Origin: Flavobacterium sp.
GTDB taxonomy: Bacteria > Bacteroidota > Bacteroidia > Flavobacteriales > Flavobacteriaceae
Assembly: GCA_024644655.1 (NCBI GenBank)
Contig: JAHEHJ010000004.1
Coordinates: 31,275 to 95,274 of the forward strand
Reading direction: 5' to 3'
DNA length: 64,000 bases
Below are positions 37,834-47,298 of this stretch, one piece after another. Under the pieces are notes generated by a model, which was not told the origin of the DNA, searched no databases, and saw nothing but the letters and a program-made list of their open reading frames with translations. Both the position numbers and the translations under genes were made by a program. Positions within the stretch are counted from its first letter, which is position 1, and each line of letters begins with the position of its first letter.

Positions 37834-38906
37834 TTATATTTCAATTGATTCAAAAGCCACAAAAAAGAGGTGCAGAAATATTTGCAGCTCAACTTTCTGG
37901 AAAATTACAGGAATTAGGCCATAAAGTTGTTTTGATATCGTTGTTTGAAGGAGTTTCTGATTTACCATTCTCAGGAGAAATATTATATTTAAATCGTCCT
38001 ATAAAAAATAGATTGTTTGATGTTAAAGGATGGAGTCAGTTAGCTCATTTAGTTTCAAAATATAATCCGGATATAGTGCAATGTAACGCTGGGGATACTT
38101 TGAAATGGGCAATTTTGTCTAAAACTTTGTTTGGATGGAAATCTGTAATTGTAGCTCGTAATGCCAGTATGGTAAGTAGTTATGTTAAATCTATTTTTTC
38201 AAAAAAGTGGAATGAAATTTTATATTTAAAAACAGATTATATTATATCGGTATCTGAACATTCAAAGATGGATTTAATCCAATTATATCCTTTTGTGAAA
38301 AATAAAATTGAAGCAATTCCAATCGGTATTGAGCAGCAAAAAATAAATGAGGAAGTGTATGAAATACAAGATAATAAATTAAAACACATTATTCATGTAG
38401 GTGGATTCACATTTGAAAAAAACCATATTGGGATTTTAAATATTTGGGAAAAATTATTAAAAAAGAGATCTGATATTGCGTTACATCTTATTGGAGATGG
38501 GCCTTTGAAAGAACAAATTAAATCAATAGTTCATGAAAAGGATTTAAGTAATATATTTTTTCATGGATGGATAAATAATCCATTGGATTATATTTCAAAA
38601 TCGGATGTGCTTATTTTACCTAGCACTATAGAAGGCTTGCCAGCAGTTATTTTAGAGGCTATGTATGTAAAGACTCCTGTAATTGCCTATAATGTAGGTG
38701 GGATATCAGAAATAATAAATCATAATATTACTGGGTTTTTAATAAATGATTTTAATGAAGAACAATTTGTAAAGTCTATTTGTGAAGTTCTAGATTCAAA
38801 TATAGAAAACATTAAGAAAGAGGCTTATGAATTAGTTCATACTTCTTTTTTAAATAATGAAATAGCAAAAAAATTTGAATTAAAATATCAATCAATAAAA
38901 AAGTAA
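37830..38906 (+). CDS. Family 4 glycosyltransferase
   Basis: 358 aa. The N-terminus FQLIQKPQKRGAEIFAAQLS matches the GT4 sugar-acceptor domain; IIHVGGFTFEKNHIGILNI opens the nucleotide-binding domain, and LILPSTIEGLPAVILEAMYVKTPVIAYNVGGI has the E-x7-E pair. The start codon overlaps the previous stop (ATGA). It sits in the most tightly packed part of the locus. Donor and acceptor are unknown. Confidence 0.92.
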   Translation: MIIFQLIQKPQKRGAEIFAAQLSGKLQELGHKVVLISLFEGVSDLPFSGEILYLNRPIKNRLFDVKGWSQLAHLVSKYNPDIVQCNAGDTLKWAILSKTLFGWKSVIVARNASMVSSYVKSIFSKKWNEILYLKTDYIISVSEHSKMDLIQLYPFVKNKIEAIPIGIEQQKINEEVYEIQDNKLKHIIHVGGFTFEKNHIGILNIWEKLLKKRSDIALHLIGDGPLKEQIKSIVHEKDLSNIFFHGWINNPLDYISKSDVLILPSTIEGLPAVILEAMYVKTPVIAYNVGGISEIINHNITGFLINDFNEEQFVKSICEVLDSNIENIKKEAYELVHTSFLNNEIAKKFELKYQSIKK

Positions 38907-38914
38907 TTTAATAA

Positions 38915-39991
38915 ATGAGAATACAACAACTAACATTTACACGATTTGTTGCAGCTATATTAATAGTGATTTTTCATTTAGGAAAGGATATTGAATACTT
39001 TACTAAGGGTAGTTTGAGCTTTATTTTTACTCAAGCTAATGTTGGTGTGAGCTATTTTTTTGTGTTGTCTGGTTTTGTAATGATAATAGCTTATAAAGAT
39101 AAAGTTAGAATTGATTTTTTAGAGTTTATTAAAAATAGAATTGCTCGAATTTATCCGGTTTATTTTTTAGCTATTTTTATTACAATTGGAATGAAATTAT
39201 TTTTAAAGATAAATTGGTATGATTTTACTTTAAATATATTTATGATCCAAGCTTGGATTCCTTATAAAGCCCTTACTATAAATTTCCCTGGATGGTCACT
39301 GTCAGTTGAAATGTTTTTTTATTTGATATTTCCTATTTTGGTAAATAATTTTTATAGAAAATATACATTTAAATCTACTTCAATATTGATAATTTCATTT
39401 TGGGTTATAAATCAGTTTTTCTTTCAGTTATTAAATTCAAAATGTATTGTTATATCTATTTTTCAAGATGAAAACATGTATTACCACCCATTTTTGCATT
39501 TAAATGAATTTTTAATTGGAAATTTATCAGCTATATATTTTATAAAAACCCATGAAACAAATAAAAAAGTAAACTATTTAATTCCTATATTATTATTAAT
39601 TGTAGCATTGTTAATCCTTTTTAAGTTTCATTTTGGAGTGAATTATCATAATGGTTTTTTGAGTTTTATATTTGTTCCTTTGATTTTATTAATATCGATA
39701 TCTAATGATTTAATTACTTCATTTTTTAAAAAAGATTTTTTTATTTTTCTTGGTGAAATTAGTTTTAGTGTATACATACTTCAAAGACCTGTTTCTAAGA
39801 TATTTACTCCTTTTTTAATTGAAAAACATACAGGAATAAGATTGGAGTTAAATGACCCAAAATTATTTTTCATCCGCTTGTTTTCTTTACTAATACTATC
39901 ATCTTTAAGTTTTTTGTTTTTTGAAAAACCATTACGAAATGCGATTAAAAAGTTTAATTTAAATACTTTGTTTCAGAAAAATAGATTTTAA
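38915..39991 (+). CDS. Acyltransferase 3 family membrane protein
   Basis: 358 aa, about ten membrane segments. Landmarks: LTFTRFVAAILIVIFHLGKD with the conserved His, NVGVSYFFVLSGFVMIIAY, the FIKNRIARIYPVYFLA motif and FPGWSLSVEMFFYLIFP. It is the second enzyme of this family in the locus (the first at 17479), so two different acyl decorations or sites are likely. The protein is more similar in motif spacing to OafA-like O-acetyltransferases without a fused SGNH domain. Confidence 0.91.
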   Translation: MRIQQLTFTRFVAAILIVIFHLGKDIEYFTKGSLSFIFTQANVGVSYFFVLSGFVMIIAYKDKVRIDFLEFIKNRIARIYPVYFLAIFITIGMKLFLKINWYDFTLNIFMIQAWIPYKALTINFPGWSLSVEMFFYLIFPILVNNFYRKYTFKSTSILIISFWVINQFFFQLLNSKCIVISIFQDENMYYHPFLHLNEFLIGNLSAIYFIKTHETNKKVNYLIPILLLIVALLILFKFHFGVNYHNGFLSFIFVPLILLISISNDLITSFFKKDFFIFLGEISFSVYILQRPVSKIFTPFLIEKHTGIRLELNDPKLFFIRLFSLLILSSLSFLFFEKPLRNAIKKFNLNTLFQKNRF

Positions 39992-40019
39992 TTCAATTAA
40001 GTTACAATACATATAAAAA

Positions 40020-41153
40020 ATGGCCAAAATAAAAATTCTTCATATTATAAAATCTTTAGGAAGAGGCGGGGCTGAGATGTTATTGCCAGAAACATTAAAA
40101 GCTCATGATAAAGAACGATTTGAATTTCATTATATTTATTTTTTGCCATGGAAAAATCAATTGGTGTCAGCTATTGAATTAGCAGGAGGGAAGGTGTCAT
40201 TATTTCCTGCAAATAATAATATTCAAATACTATTTCAATATAGAAAAATCATTAAGTATTGTAAGGATAATGATATTCAAATAATACATGCTCATTTACC
40301 ATGGGCGGGTTTTGTAAGTAGAATAGTGTGTTTTTTCACAAAAAAAATCACATTTTATACTGAACATAATTTACAAGAACGCTATCATTATATAACACGA
40401 TTGATTAATAGATTAACTTTTAATTATCAAACATTAGGCATAGGTGTTTCATTAGATGTTACAAATTCAATTCAAAAAAACATTCACCCCAAAATTAAGA
40501 TTACAACTTTGTTAAATGGGGTTAATGTTTCAAATTTTTGTCGAAATGATTCGTCTTCTCGTATAGCATTAAGAAATCAATTTTGCATACCATTAGAAGG
40601 GGTTGTAGTAGGTACGGTAGCTGTTTTTAGATTTCAAAAAAGATTGGATTTATGGCTTGAAATAATTGCAAAAGCTATTGATCAAAACCCAAATATATAT
40701 GGTGTAATAGTTGGTGCAGGTCCATTAGAACCTTTGTTAAAAGAAAAATATCAAACCTTAAATTTAGAAGGAAAAGTTTTTTTTGCGGGTTTACAATCTG
40801 AAGTAAAACCTTATTATGAGGTAATGGATTATTTTATGATGTGCTCATCTTTCGAAGGATTGCCCATTGCTTTATTAGAAGCTATGAGTATGGGATGTGC
40901 AATTTTATCAACTAATGCAGGAGGAATTAAAGAAGTCTTAAGGCCATTAATAGATGGTATAGTTGTAGGTGTTGATGATTGGGAACAATTATCAGATGAA
41001 TTAATTCAATTGTCACATGATCCATTAAAATCAAAAACATATCAGCAAGCAGCTCGAACTAGAGTAAAACAATCATTTAGTATAGAAACAATGGTTGAAA
41101 ATTTAGAATTGCTTTATACTCAATTTTATGATAATACGAAAACCAAATTCTGA
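40020..41153 (+). CDS. Family 4 glycosyltransferase
   Basis: 377 aa. ILHIIKSLGRGGAEMLLPE is the standard GT4 N-terminal loop, IIHAHLPWAGFVSRI a conserved part of the acceptor domain, VVGTVAVFRFQKRLDLWLEI starts the donor domain, and MCSSFEGLPIALLEAMSMGCAILSTNAGG contains the E-x7-E motif. Its 3' end overlaps the acetyltransferase gene by 26 bases. The sugar specificity is not visible. Confidence 0.92.
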   Translation: MAKIKILHIIKSLGRGGAEMLLPETLKAHDKERFEFHYIYFLPWKNQLVSAIELAGGKVSLFPANNNIQILFQYRKIIKYCKDNDIQIIHAHLPWAGFVSRIVCFFTKKITFYTEHNLQERYHYITRLINRLTFNYQTLGIGVSLDVTNSIQKNIHPKIKITTLLNGVNVSNFCRNDSSSRIALRNQFCIPLEGVVVGTVAVFRFQKRLDLWLEIIAKAIDQNPNIYGVIVGAGPLEPLLKEKYQTLNLEGKVFFAGLQSEVKPYYEVMDYFMMCSSFEGLPIALLEAMSMGCAILSTNAGGIKEVLRPLIDGIVVGVDDWEQLSDELIQLSHDPLKSKTYQQAARTRVKQSFSIETMVENLELLYTQFYDNTKTKF

Positions 41154-42063
41154 AGATTTAGATAATATAATTTCACTTATTCAGATTAGTTTAGGTGAAT
41201 CTAAAATAAAAAAATCACAAGAGACATGGAGATATAAGCATGTTGATAACCCTTTTGGGATTTCTCCAGTATTAATAGCTGAAGAAAATAATAGAATGGT
41301 TGGAGTAAGAGCATTTATGCAATGGAGATGGCAATATAAAGAGGTGATACATACTGCATATCGTGCAGTTGATACTAGTACACATCCTGATTTTCAAGGT
41401 AAAGGTATATTTAGTAAACTTACACTAAGTGCCATAAATTTAATTGGAGAAAAAGGCCCATGTTTTGTCTTTAATACCCCAAATGAAAAAAGTAGACCTG
41501 GATATATTAAAATGGGTTGGGAAATAATTGGAAAAATAAAAGTTTCTATAATTCCGACTTTTTTTTATGTTTTTTTAGTTTTGTTTTATAAAAAAAGGGG
41601 GAATGAAATAAAAGAAAATGAATTGGAAAATATTTGTTTTGAACGGAACGAGTTTTTAAAGGCAAATAATACATATTTCACTCCAAAATCAGCACTCTAC
41701 TTGAAATGGAGATATGAGAATAATCCTTTACAAGATTATAATATTATTTCAAATGATTCTTTTTATTTGGTTATGTATGTTAAAAAACATAAATATTTTA
41801 AGGAACTACGTGTTGTAGAATGTATTGGTAAAAAAGATTTGAAAACAAAATTGGCAATTCAATCAACGATTATTAGATATGCTATTGTGAATTTAGGAAT
41901 GATAATTACAACTGCTGATAAAAACTTGTTTTCAATAAATGTTTTTGGATCTTTTGGGCCTATATTTACACTAAGAACTGTGAATTGTGATGAAGTTTTC
42001 AAGATTAATTCTAGTATAATTGACAATTGGGTTTATTCATTAGGGGATTTAGAATTATTTTAA
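41128..42063 (+). CDS. GNAT-family acyltransferase
   Basis: 311 aa. The N-terminal half is a GNAT domain: IRKPNSEDLDNIISLI, VLIAEENNRMVGVRAFM, then VDTSTHPDFQGKGIFSKL for acetyl-CoA pyrophosphate binding, and PNEKSRPGYIKMGWE. The C-terminal half (YLKWRYENNPLQDYNII onward) looks like a second, degenerate GNAT-type lobe, a layout found in sugar N-acyltransferases of exopolysaccharide clusters. It overlaps the preceding transferase by 26 bases. Substrate unknown. Confidence 0.82.
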   Translation: MIIRKPNSEDLDNIISLIQISLGESKIKKSQETWRYKHVDNPFGISPVLIAEENNRMVGVRAFMQWRWQYKEVIHTAYRAVDTSTHPDFQGKGIFSKLTLSAINLIGEKGPCFVFNTPNEKSRPGYIKMGWEIIGKIKVSIIPTFFYVFLVLFYKKRGNEIKENELENICFERNEFLKANNTYFTPKSALYLKWRYENNPLQDYNIISNDSFYLVMYVKKHKYFKELRVVECIGKKDLKTKLAIQSTIIRYAIVNLGMIITTADKNLFSINVFGSFGPIFTLRTVNCDEVFKINSSIIDNWVYSLGDLELF

Positions 42064-42107
42064 TTAGAAACTATTTTAGTTAGTAATTGCATTAATTTTT
42101 ACCTTTA

Positions 42108-42137
42108 TTTGTTCGTTAAAAAAAGTGTGTATTTTCA
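42108..42137 (+). promoter_or_regulatory. Weak internal promoter candidate
   Basis: TTTG at 42108-42111, an 18-base spacer and TATTTTCA at 42130-42137 (one mismatch to TAnnTTTG). It lies in the 98-base gap before the first polymerase-like gene and could add transcription to the last part of the locus. Confidence 0.3.
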
Positions 42138-42161
42138 ATTTAATCCCTTTTATTTATTTTA

Positions 42162-43382
42162 ATGGAATTGATAGGTCATTTTTTAAATAGGTTTTTAATT
42201 ATGGATTTTATTTTATTATTTTTTATACTGTTGTTTTTCAATAAAATGATTTTTACTAAAGTTATTGAAACACATCCTTATGTATCAAAAAAAACACTTA
42301 ACAATCTATTTTTTTTTCATGTTTTTTTCTTTATAGTTTATTATCTAACTACAATATATAGTAGGTCAGATTCTATACAATATTATAATTCTGCTGAAAG
42401 TATTAGCGGGAATTGGGATATTATACAATATACTGGAACTCATTTTATAGATAATTTTTCTGCCCCTTTTGTAAACATTGGTCTTTCATTTGAATCAATG
42501 ATGTTGTTGTATTCATGGTTTGGATATATTGGTTTTGTATTTGCATACATTTTTTTTAAAGAAAATATTAAATTAAATGTAACTGTATTTGGAAAATATG
42601 ATTTATTACAATTGATACTTTTTTTTCCTAACATGCATTTTTGGACCGCTTCATTAGGTAAAGGCTCTTTAATCTTTATGGGATTAATGATGTTTACTTA
42701 TTCTTTAAAAAAACCTCAAAAGAGATTGTTTTTTCTAATGTTAGGGGGGTATTTCGTCTATATGATTAGGCCACCTGTAATGTTATTTGTGTTAACAGGA
42801 GTTATGGTTGGATTATTAACAGGAAGAGAAAAATTAAGTATTGGAATGCGAATAATAATTATTTCAGCGTCCTTGTTTTTTTTGTATAGTGCCAGTAATA
42901 CAATTTTAGGTATTGCAAATATTCAAAGTACAGATACAGCAGTAGAAGATTTTCAACAGTATTCAAATGAACAATCGGATCGATTAGAATCATCTGCTGG
43001 TTCAGGAGTAGCGATGCAGAGTTATCCATTGCCAATGAAGTTATTTACATTTTGGTTTAGACCATTGTTTGTTGATTCTCCTAGTTTTTTAGGTTTGTTT
43101 AGTTCCGCAGAAAACTTAGTTTATTTATTGTTATTTATGAAGATATTCAATAAGCGATTTATTGGATTTATTAGAACAGCTCCTTATCTAGTAAAAATGT
43201 CAGCAATTACTTTTTTATTAGCATCCTATGCTATGACTTTTGTAATGTCAAATCTTGGGATTATTATGCGTCAAAAATCGATGGTAATGTATTTTGGCTT
43301 TTTCGTGATTTATTATTTTTTAGCCGATGAAAAGCAAAATACATTAAATAAAAAAAATGATTTACAAGCTGAGACAATTTAA
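42162..43382 (+). CDS. Polytopic membrane protein, putative polysaccharide polymerase (copy 1)
   Basis: 406 aa with about nine to ten hydrophobic segments. It is clearly related to the protein at 44377: both carry S/K-x-S-D-S/A-x-x-Y near residue 70, then a P-N-M/L-H-F/Y-W-T-A-S-L-G-K block, then IRPP/IRPH, then FRPLFVDSP/FRPFFFDAP, then a short S-x-E-N-L segment and NLGIxMR. A hydrophilic loop (EDFQQYSNEQSDRLESSAGSG) lies between helices. Polytopic layout and place in the locus suggest a Wzy/EpsG-like polymerase, but I cannot assign it to a family from sequence alone. Confidence 0.6.
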   Translation: MELIGHFLNRFLIMDFILLFFILLFFNKMIFTKVIETHPYVSKKTLNNLFFFHVFFFIVYYLTTIYSRSDSIQYYNSAESISGNWDIIQYTGTHFIDNFSAPFVNIGLSFESMMLLYSWFGYIGFVFAYIFFKENIKLNVTVFGKYDLLQLILFFPNMHFWTASLGKGSLIFMGLMMFTYSLKKPQKRLFFLMLGGYFVYMIRPPVMLFVLTGVMVGLLTGREKLSIGMRIIIISASLFFLYSASNTILGIANIQSTDTAVEDFQQYSNEQSDRLESSAGSGVAMQSYPLPMKLFTFWFRPLFVDSPSFLGLFSSAENLVYLLLFMKIFNKRFIGFIRTAPYLVKMSAITFLLASYAMTFVMSNLGIIMRQKSMVMYFGFFVIYYFLADEKQNTLNKKNDLQAETI

Positions 43383-43394
43383 ATTATTTATTTC

Positions 43395-44357
43395 ATGGAA
43401 AAAGGTACTTTAGTAATATCACTTGATTTTGAATTAATTTGGGGTGTTTTTGATCATGTAGAATTGCAGGATAGGGTTTCTTATTTTAATAATACTTTAA
43501 AAGCAATACCTGAAATGCTTTCAATATTTGAAAAGAATTCAATTCATGTTACTTGGGCAACTGTAGGAATGTTGTTTAATGAAAATTGGGAACAGTGGTT
43601 TTCTAATTTTCCACATGAATTACCTACCTATGAAAATAAGGCTTTAAATCCTTATGAGTATGGAAAAAAGCATCATAAAAGTAGATTAGATCATTTTTTC
43701 TTCGCCCCACAGATACTTAAAAAAATTCAATCAATACCAGGTCAAGAAATTGGGACACATACTTATTCACACTATTATTGTTTGGAAAAGGGACAAAATA
43801 TAGACCAATTTGAAGCAGATATTCAAAAAGCAGTTGAATTAGCAAATAATAAAGGTGTTGAATTAAAATCATTAGTATTTCCTAGAAATCAATTCAATCA
43901 TGAATATTTAGAAGTGTGTTTCAAAAATAAAATTGAAACTGTACGAACTAATCCTACTGCATGGTATTGGGATACAAATAAACCAAACACCTTAACTACT
44001 AAAATAGTAAGAAGTAGCGATGCTTATTTTCCGTTAGGTAAAAAATCATATCCTTCAACTGAAATAGAAATAGGGGATGTGGTATGCCAAAAGGCAAGTC
44101 GATTTCTTCGTCCACAACATAGAGTTGAACTGTTAAATAAAGCCCGTTTGTTCCGTATAAAAAATGAAATTCGAAATGCAGCCAAGCAAGGTGAAGTGTA
44201 TCATTTGTGGTGGCATCCCCATAATTTTGGAATGGATTCAGAAGGGGCAATTCAGGCTTTAAAAAGTATTATTGAAGAGTTTTCCTTTTGCAGAGAAAAC
44301 TATGGAATGCAAAGTTTAACCATGCAAGATTTGGCAAGCCCCTATTTAAAAAAATAA
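43395..44357 (+). CDS. NodB-homology polysaccharide deacetylase
   Basis: 320 aa. The first strand VISLDFELIWGVF provides the metal/catalytic Asp, and GTHTYSHYYCLEKGQNI provides the two metal-binding His, as in carbohydrate esterase family 4. Further family features are LVFPRNQFNHEYL and VYHLWWHPHNFG near the C-terminus. No signal peptide is seen, so it may act on lipid-linked precursors in the cytoplasm or on a sugar nucleotide. It lies between the two related polymerase-like genes, 12 bases after the first. Confidence 0.9.
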   Translation: MEKGTLVISLDFELIWGVFDHVELQDRVSYFNNTLKAIPEMLSIFEKNSIHVTWATVGMLFNENWEQWFSNFPHELPTYENKALNPYEYGKKHHKSRLDHFFFAPQILKKIQSIPGQEIGTHTYSHYYCLEKGQNIDQFEADIQKAVELANNKGVELKSLVFPRNQFNHEYLEVCFKNKIETVRTNPTAWYWDTNKPNTLTTKIVRSSDAYFPLGKKSYPSTEIEIGDVVCQKASRFLRPQHRVELLNKARLFRIKNEIRNAAKQGEVYHLWWHPHNFGMDSEGAIQALKSIIEEFSFCRENYGMQSLTMQDLASPYLKK

Positions 44358-44376
44358 AAACAAATCTTAATAAAAG

Positions 44377-45468
44377 ATGCTATTGAAAAGGTGTACTAAA
44401 TTCACTGTTCTCCTGTTTATATATCATTTATTTTTTATTGGTATTGCATATCTATTGCGAATACATAAAGGATCTGATGCTCAATTGTATTGGGCTCGAA
44501 ACTTTAATCTTAATTTGTATTCTTGGACAGATTTCATTCATTACGGAACCGATATTATTATTCTTTTTAATTATCCATTTATAAAATTGGGATTTCCCTA
44601 TTGGAGCGGATTTCTTATGTATGGAATAATTGGTTTTTTGGGTATTTTAAAATGGATGAATTTGACCCAATTAATATTTAAGGATTCCTTTATGTATAAA
44701 AATTACAACCTTTTATATTTGTTGTTTTTACTTCCAAATCTTCATTATTGGACAGCGTCTTTGGGTAAAGAGGCACTCGTGTTTTGGGGATTAGCTTCTA
44801 TATTTTATGCAATATATACTCAGAAGTTTAATTCATTACAATTTGTTTTGGGTATTTTATTGGTGTTGTTAATTCGACCTCATATTTTATTAATGCTACT
44901 ATCTGCAAGTACGATTACCATGCTTCTTCAAAAAAAATATTCATTTAAAACGAAGAGTTATGTCGTTTTTTCTGCTGTGTTAATTCTGCCAATTTTAGTT
45001 CTAATGGTGTTTCAACTGACTAGAATAAAATATTGGAATTGGAGTCGTATAGAACGATTCAATAACTATTCAATAATTTCTTTTAGACATTCAGGATCCT
45101 ATGTGCCGATGTTGGAATATAACTATATTGAAAAATTATTTGCTTTGAATTTTAGACCCTTCTTTTTTGATGCACCTAATATATGGGCCATATTAGCTAG
45201 TATTGAAAATCTGATTGCCTTTACTTTGTTCTGTATTACAGGTGTTATACTTTTGGTTTATGCAAAAAAAATGCATCATCCAAGTTGGATAATTATTATT
45301 ATAGTTTATTTTGGTATTGCTAGCTTGCTTTATATTCAACGATATGCCAATTTAGGTATATTTATGCGTACTAAAATAATGTACCAACCTTTTTTATATT
45401 GGGTGTTTTTATATTATATTAAGACCTATATTTTATTACGAAAACCGAATCTAATACATGAAACCTAA
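44377..45468 (+). CDS. Polytopic membrane protein, putative polysaccharide polymerase (copy 2)
   Basis: 363 aa with about nine to ten membrane segments, paralogous to the protein at 42162. Shared landmarks: IHKGSDAQLYWARNFN, LLPNLHYWTASLGKEALVFWG, LLIRPHILLMLL, FALNFRPFFFDAPNIW, ASIENLIAF and NLGIFMRTKIMYQPF. The two copies are diverged throughout, so this is an old duplication or a paired system. A role in polymerisation is inferred from topology and context. The 3' end overlaps the final glycosyltransferase gene by 11 bases. Confidence 0.6.
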   Translation: MLLKRCTKFTVLLFIYHLFFIGIAYLLRIHKGSDAQLYWARNFNLNLYSWTDFIHYGTDIIILFNYPFIKLGFPYWSGFLMYGIIGFLGILKWMNLTQLIFKDSFMYKNYNLLYLLFLLPNLHYWTASLGKEALVFWGLASIFYAIYTQKFNSLQFVLGILLVLLIRPHILLMLLSASTITMLLQKKYSFKTKSYVVFSAVLILPILVLMVFQLTRIKYWNWSRIERFNNYSIISFRHSGSYVPMLEYNYIEKLFALNFRPFFFDAPNIWAILASIENLIAFTLFCITGVILLVYAKKMHHPSWIIIIIVYFGIASLLYIQRYANLGIFMRTKIMYQPFLYWVFLYYIKTYILLRKPNLIHET

Positions 45469-46606
45469 ATTAATACGAATTACGACAGTTCCAATTTCTA
45501 TGGATAAATTGTTATATGGCCAATTGTCGTATATGAGTGATTATTATGATATTACAGCAATTTCATCGGACGAGACCTATTTGAAAAAAGTAGGAGAACG
45601 AGAAGGAGTAGCTACTCATGCTATTGAAATGTCTCGTGAAATTACTCCAATTAAAGACCTTCTTGCTTTAATTGCTTTGGTTAGGTTGTTGAAACGTGAA
45701 AAACCTCTTATAGTACATTCACATACTCCAAAGGCTGGTATAGTTGGGATGTTGGCCGCAAAGATTGCTAAAGTCCCCTTTAGATTGCATACTGTTGCTG
45801 GAATGCCTTTAATGGAAGCTACAGGTGTAAAAAGGAAAATTTTAAATAGAGTTGAACGATTGACCTATGCTTGTGCCACACATGTATATCCTAATTCTTT
45901 GGGGTTAAAAGACATTATTGTTGAAATGAAATTTTGTAATCCTCAAAAATTGAAAGTTTTAGGTAATGGGAGTTCTAATGGAATTAATACTCATTATTTT
46001 GATCCAGAACAAATCTCAACATCTCAAACGGAAGACTTGCGAAAACAGCATAATATAGCTGACTCCGATTTTGTTTTTGTTTTTGTGGGTCGGTTAGTAA
46101 AAGATAAAGGAATAAATGAATTAGTTATTGCTTTTGAACAAGTGCAAAAGTTTCATGCCCATGCAAAGTTACTTTTGGTGGGTCACTATGAAAATGAATT
46201 AGATCCGCTATTTCCAAAAACATTAGCATTAATTTATCAAAATGCATCTATTATTTCAGTAGGCTTTCAAACAGATGTTAGACCCTACTTGAAATTATCA
46301 AATATTCTTGTCTTTCCAAGTTATCGAGAAGGCTTTCCCAATGTGGTTATGCAAGCTGGTGCTATGGGGTTACCTTGCATAGTAACTAATATTAATGGCT
46401 GCAATGAAATAATTACTGAAGGTGTTAATGGTACAATAATACCAGTAAAAAACAAAATGGAACTTAAAATTAAAATGCAATTATATATTGAGAACCCTGA
46501 ATTATATTTATCTCAAAGAACCAATGCAAGACTCCAAATAACCTCTCGTTATGATCAAAAAGTAATTTGGGAAGCAATACATCAAGAATATTGCTCATTA
46601 ACCTAA
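45458..46606 (+). CDS. Family 4 glycosyltransferase, last gene of the locus
   Basis: 382 aa. VHSHTPKAGIVGMLAAKIA and FRLHTVAGMPLMEATG resemble the PglA/CapM branch of GT4. NGSSNGINTHYF, FVFVGRLVKDKGINELVIAFE and FPSYREGFPNVVMQAGAMGLPCIVTNINGCNEII complete the donor site, with E-to-Q at the second glutamate of the usual E-x7-E (VVMQAG). It overlaps the preceding gene by 11 bases. It is followed by an 840-base non-coding stretch without a strong terminator. Confidence 0.92.
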   Translation: MKPKLIRITTVPISMDKLLYGQLSYMSDYYDITAISSDETYLKKVGEREGVATHAIEMSREITPIKDLLALIALVRLLKREKPLIVHSHTPKAGIVGMLAAKIAKVPFRLHTVAGMPLMEATGVKRKILNRVERLTYACATHVYPNSLGLKDIIVEMKFCNPQKLKVLGNGSSNGINTHYFDPEQISTSQTEDLRKQHNIADSDFVFVFVGRLVKDKGINELVIAFEQVQKFHAHAKLLLVGHYENELDPLFPKTLALIYQNASIISVGFQTDVRPYLKLSNILVFPSYREGFPNVVMQAGAMGLPCIVTNINGCNEIITEGVNGTIIPVKNKMELKIKMQLYIENPELYLSQRTNARLQITSRYDQKVIWEAIHQEYCSLT

Positions 46607-46850
46607 TCAATATTCCTTATATTATAATTATTCATAATAATATAAGTTGAAATGAATAACATAAAAGATCTTATACCAATCACTTCTTTGATTTTCGTAT
46701 GCTATTTAAGCAAACTATCTTATTAATTGCCTGTTATTATTTATACTAAAAAAAGTCAACTTTAAAGTAGTCTTTTGTTTCATAAATGGCCCTGATTAGA
46801 GTTGATAGATATCTATTAATATCCCGAATACAGTCACTAATATTTTCATA

Positions 46851-46887
46851 GATATAGCATGGATATAGCATGGATATAGCATGGATA
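46851..46887 (+). repeat. 11-bp tandem repeat, three copies plus partial
   Basis: GATATAGCATG occurs three times head to tail (46851-46861, 46862-46872, 46873-46883) followed by GATA. The period is close to one helical turn. Confidence 0.85.
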
Positions 46888-47298
46888 CTATATCAATACA
46901 CTATTCTTAAGTGTGCTTCTATTTACTATTCAATCATTCTTGCTACTATTGATTTAATGTATTAAAGAGTTTTTATAAAAAGGTAAACTATTCGTATTCA
47001 ATTATATATGCGTCTATAGATGCCAAGAAATATTGCTTATACATTTAAAAAACTTTCTATGAAAGTTTCCTTTTTACCGATAAAGTAAAATCTAAATGCT
47101 ATACATCGATTTTTACTGTAGATTATCAGTCTATTTTGCTTGGTATGCTATGTAGAATCTAACTTTGCGCAAGATATAGGGAGTATATTGAATTCAATAA
47201 TATACTGGTGCTATACCATAAAAAAAGAAAATATAGGTATGTCATAAGAAGCCCTAATATTAATGAAATCAAAAGGATGAATTATAATTATAATAAAA

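Noticed and set aside
46616..46646. AT-only inverted repeat after the polysaccharide locus as its terminator
   Set aside because: No GC pairs beyond the ends and no T tract, so it is unlikely to terminate efficiently.
46652..46726. 24-codon frame after the last glycosyltransferase
   Set aside because: Too short, no family resemblance and no promoter; treated as chance.
46851..46887. Short tandem repeats considered as a CRISPR array
   Set aside because: The 11-bp units are directly adjacent with no spacers, and no cas genes are nearby.
47050..47075. Hairpin AAACTTTC/GAAAGTTT followed by CCTTTTT as a terminator
   Set aside because: The stem is short and AT-rich and the nearest upstream gene ends 440 bases away; listed only as content of the gap.
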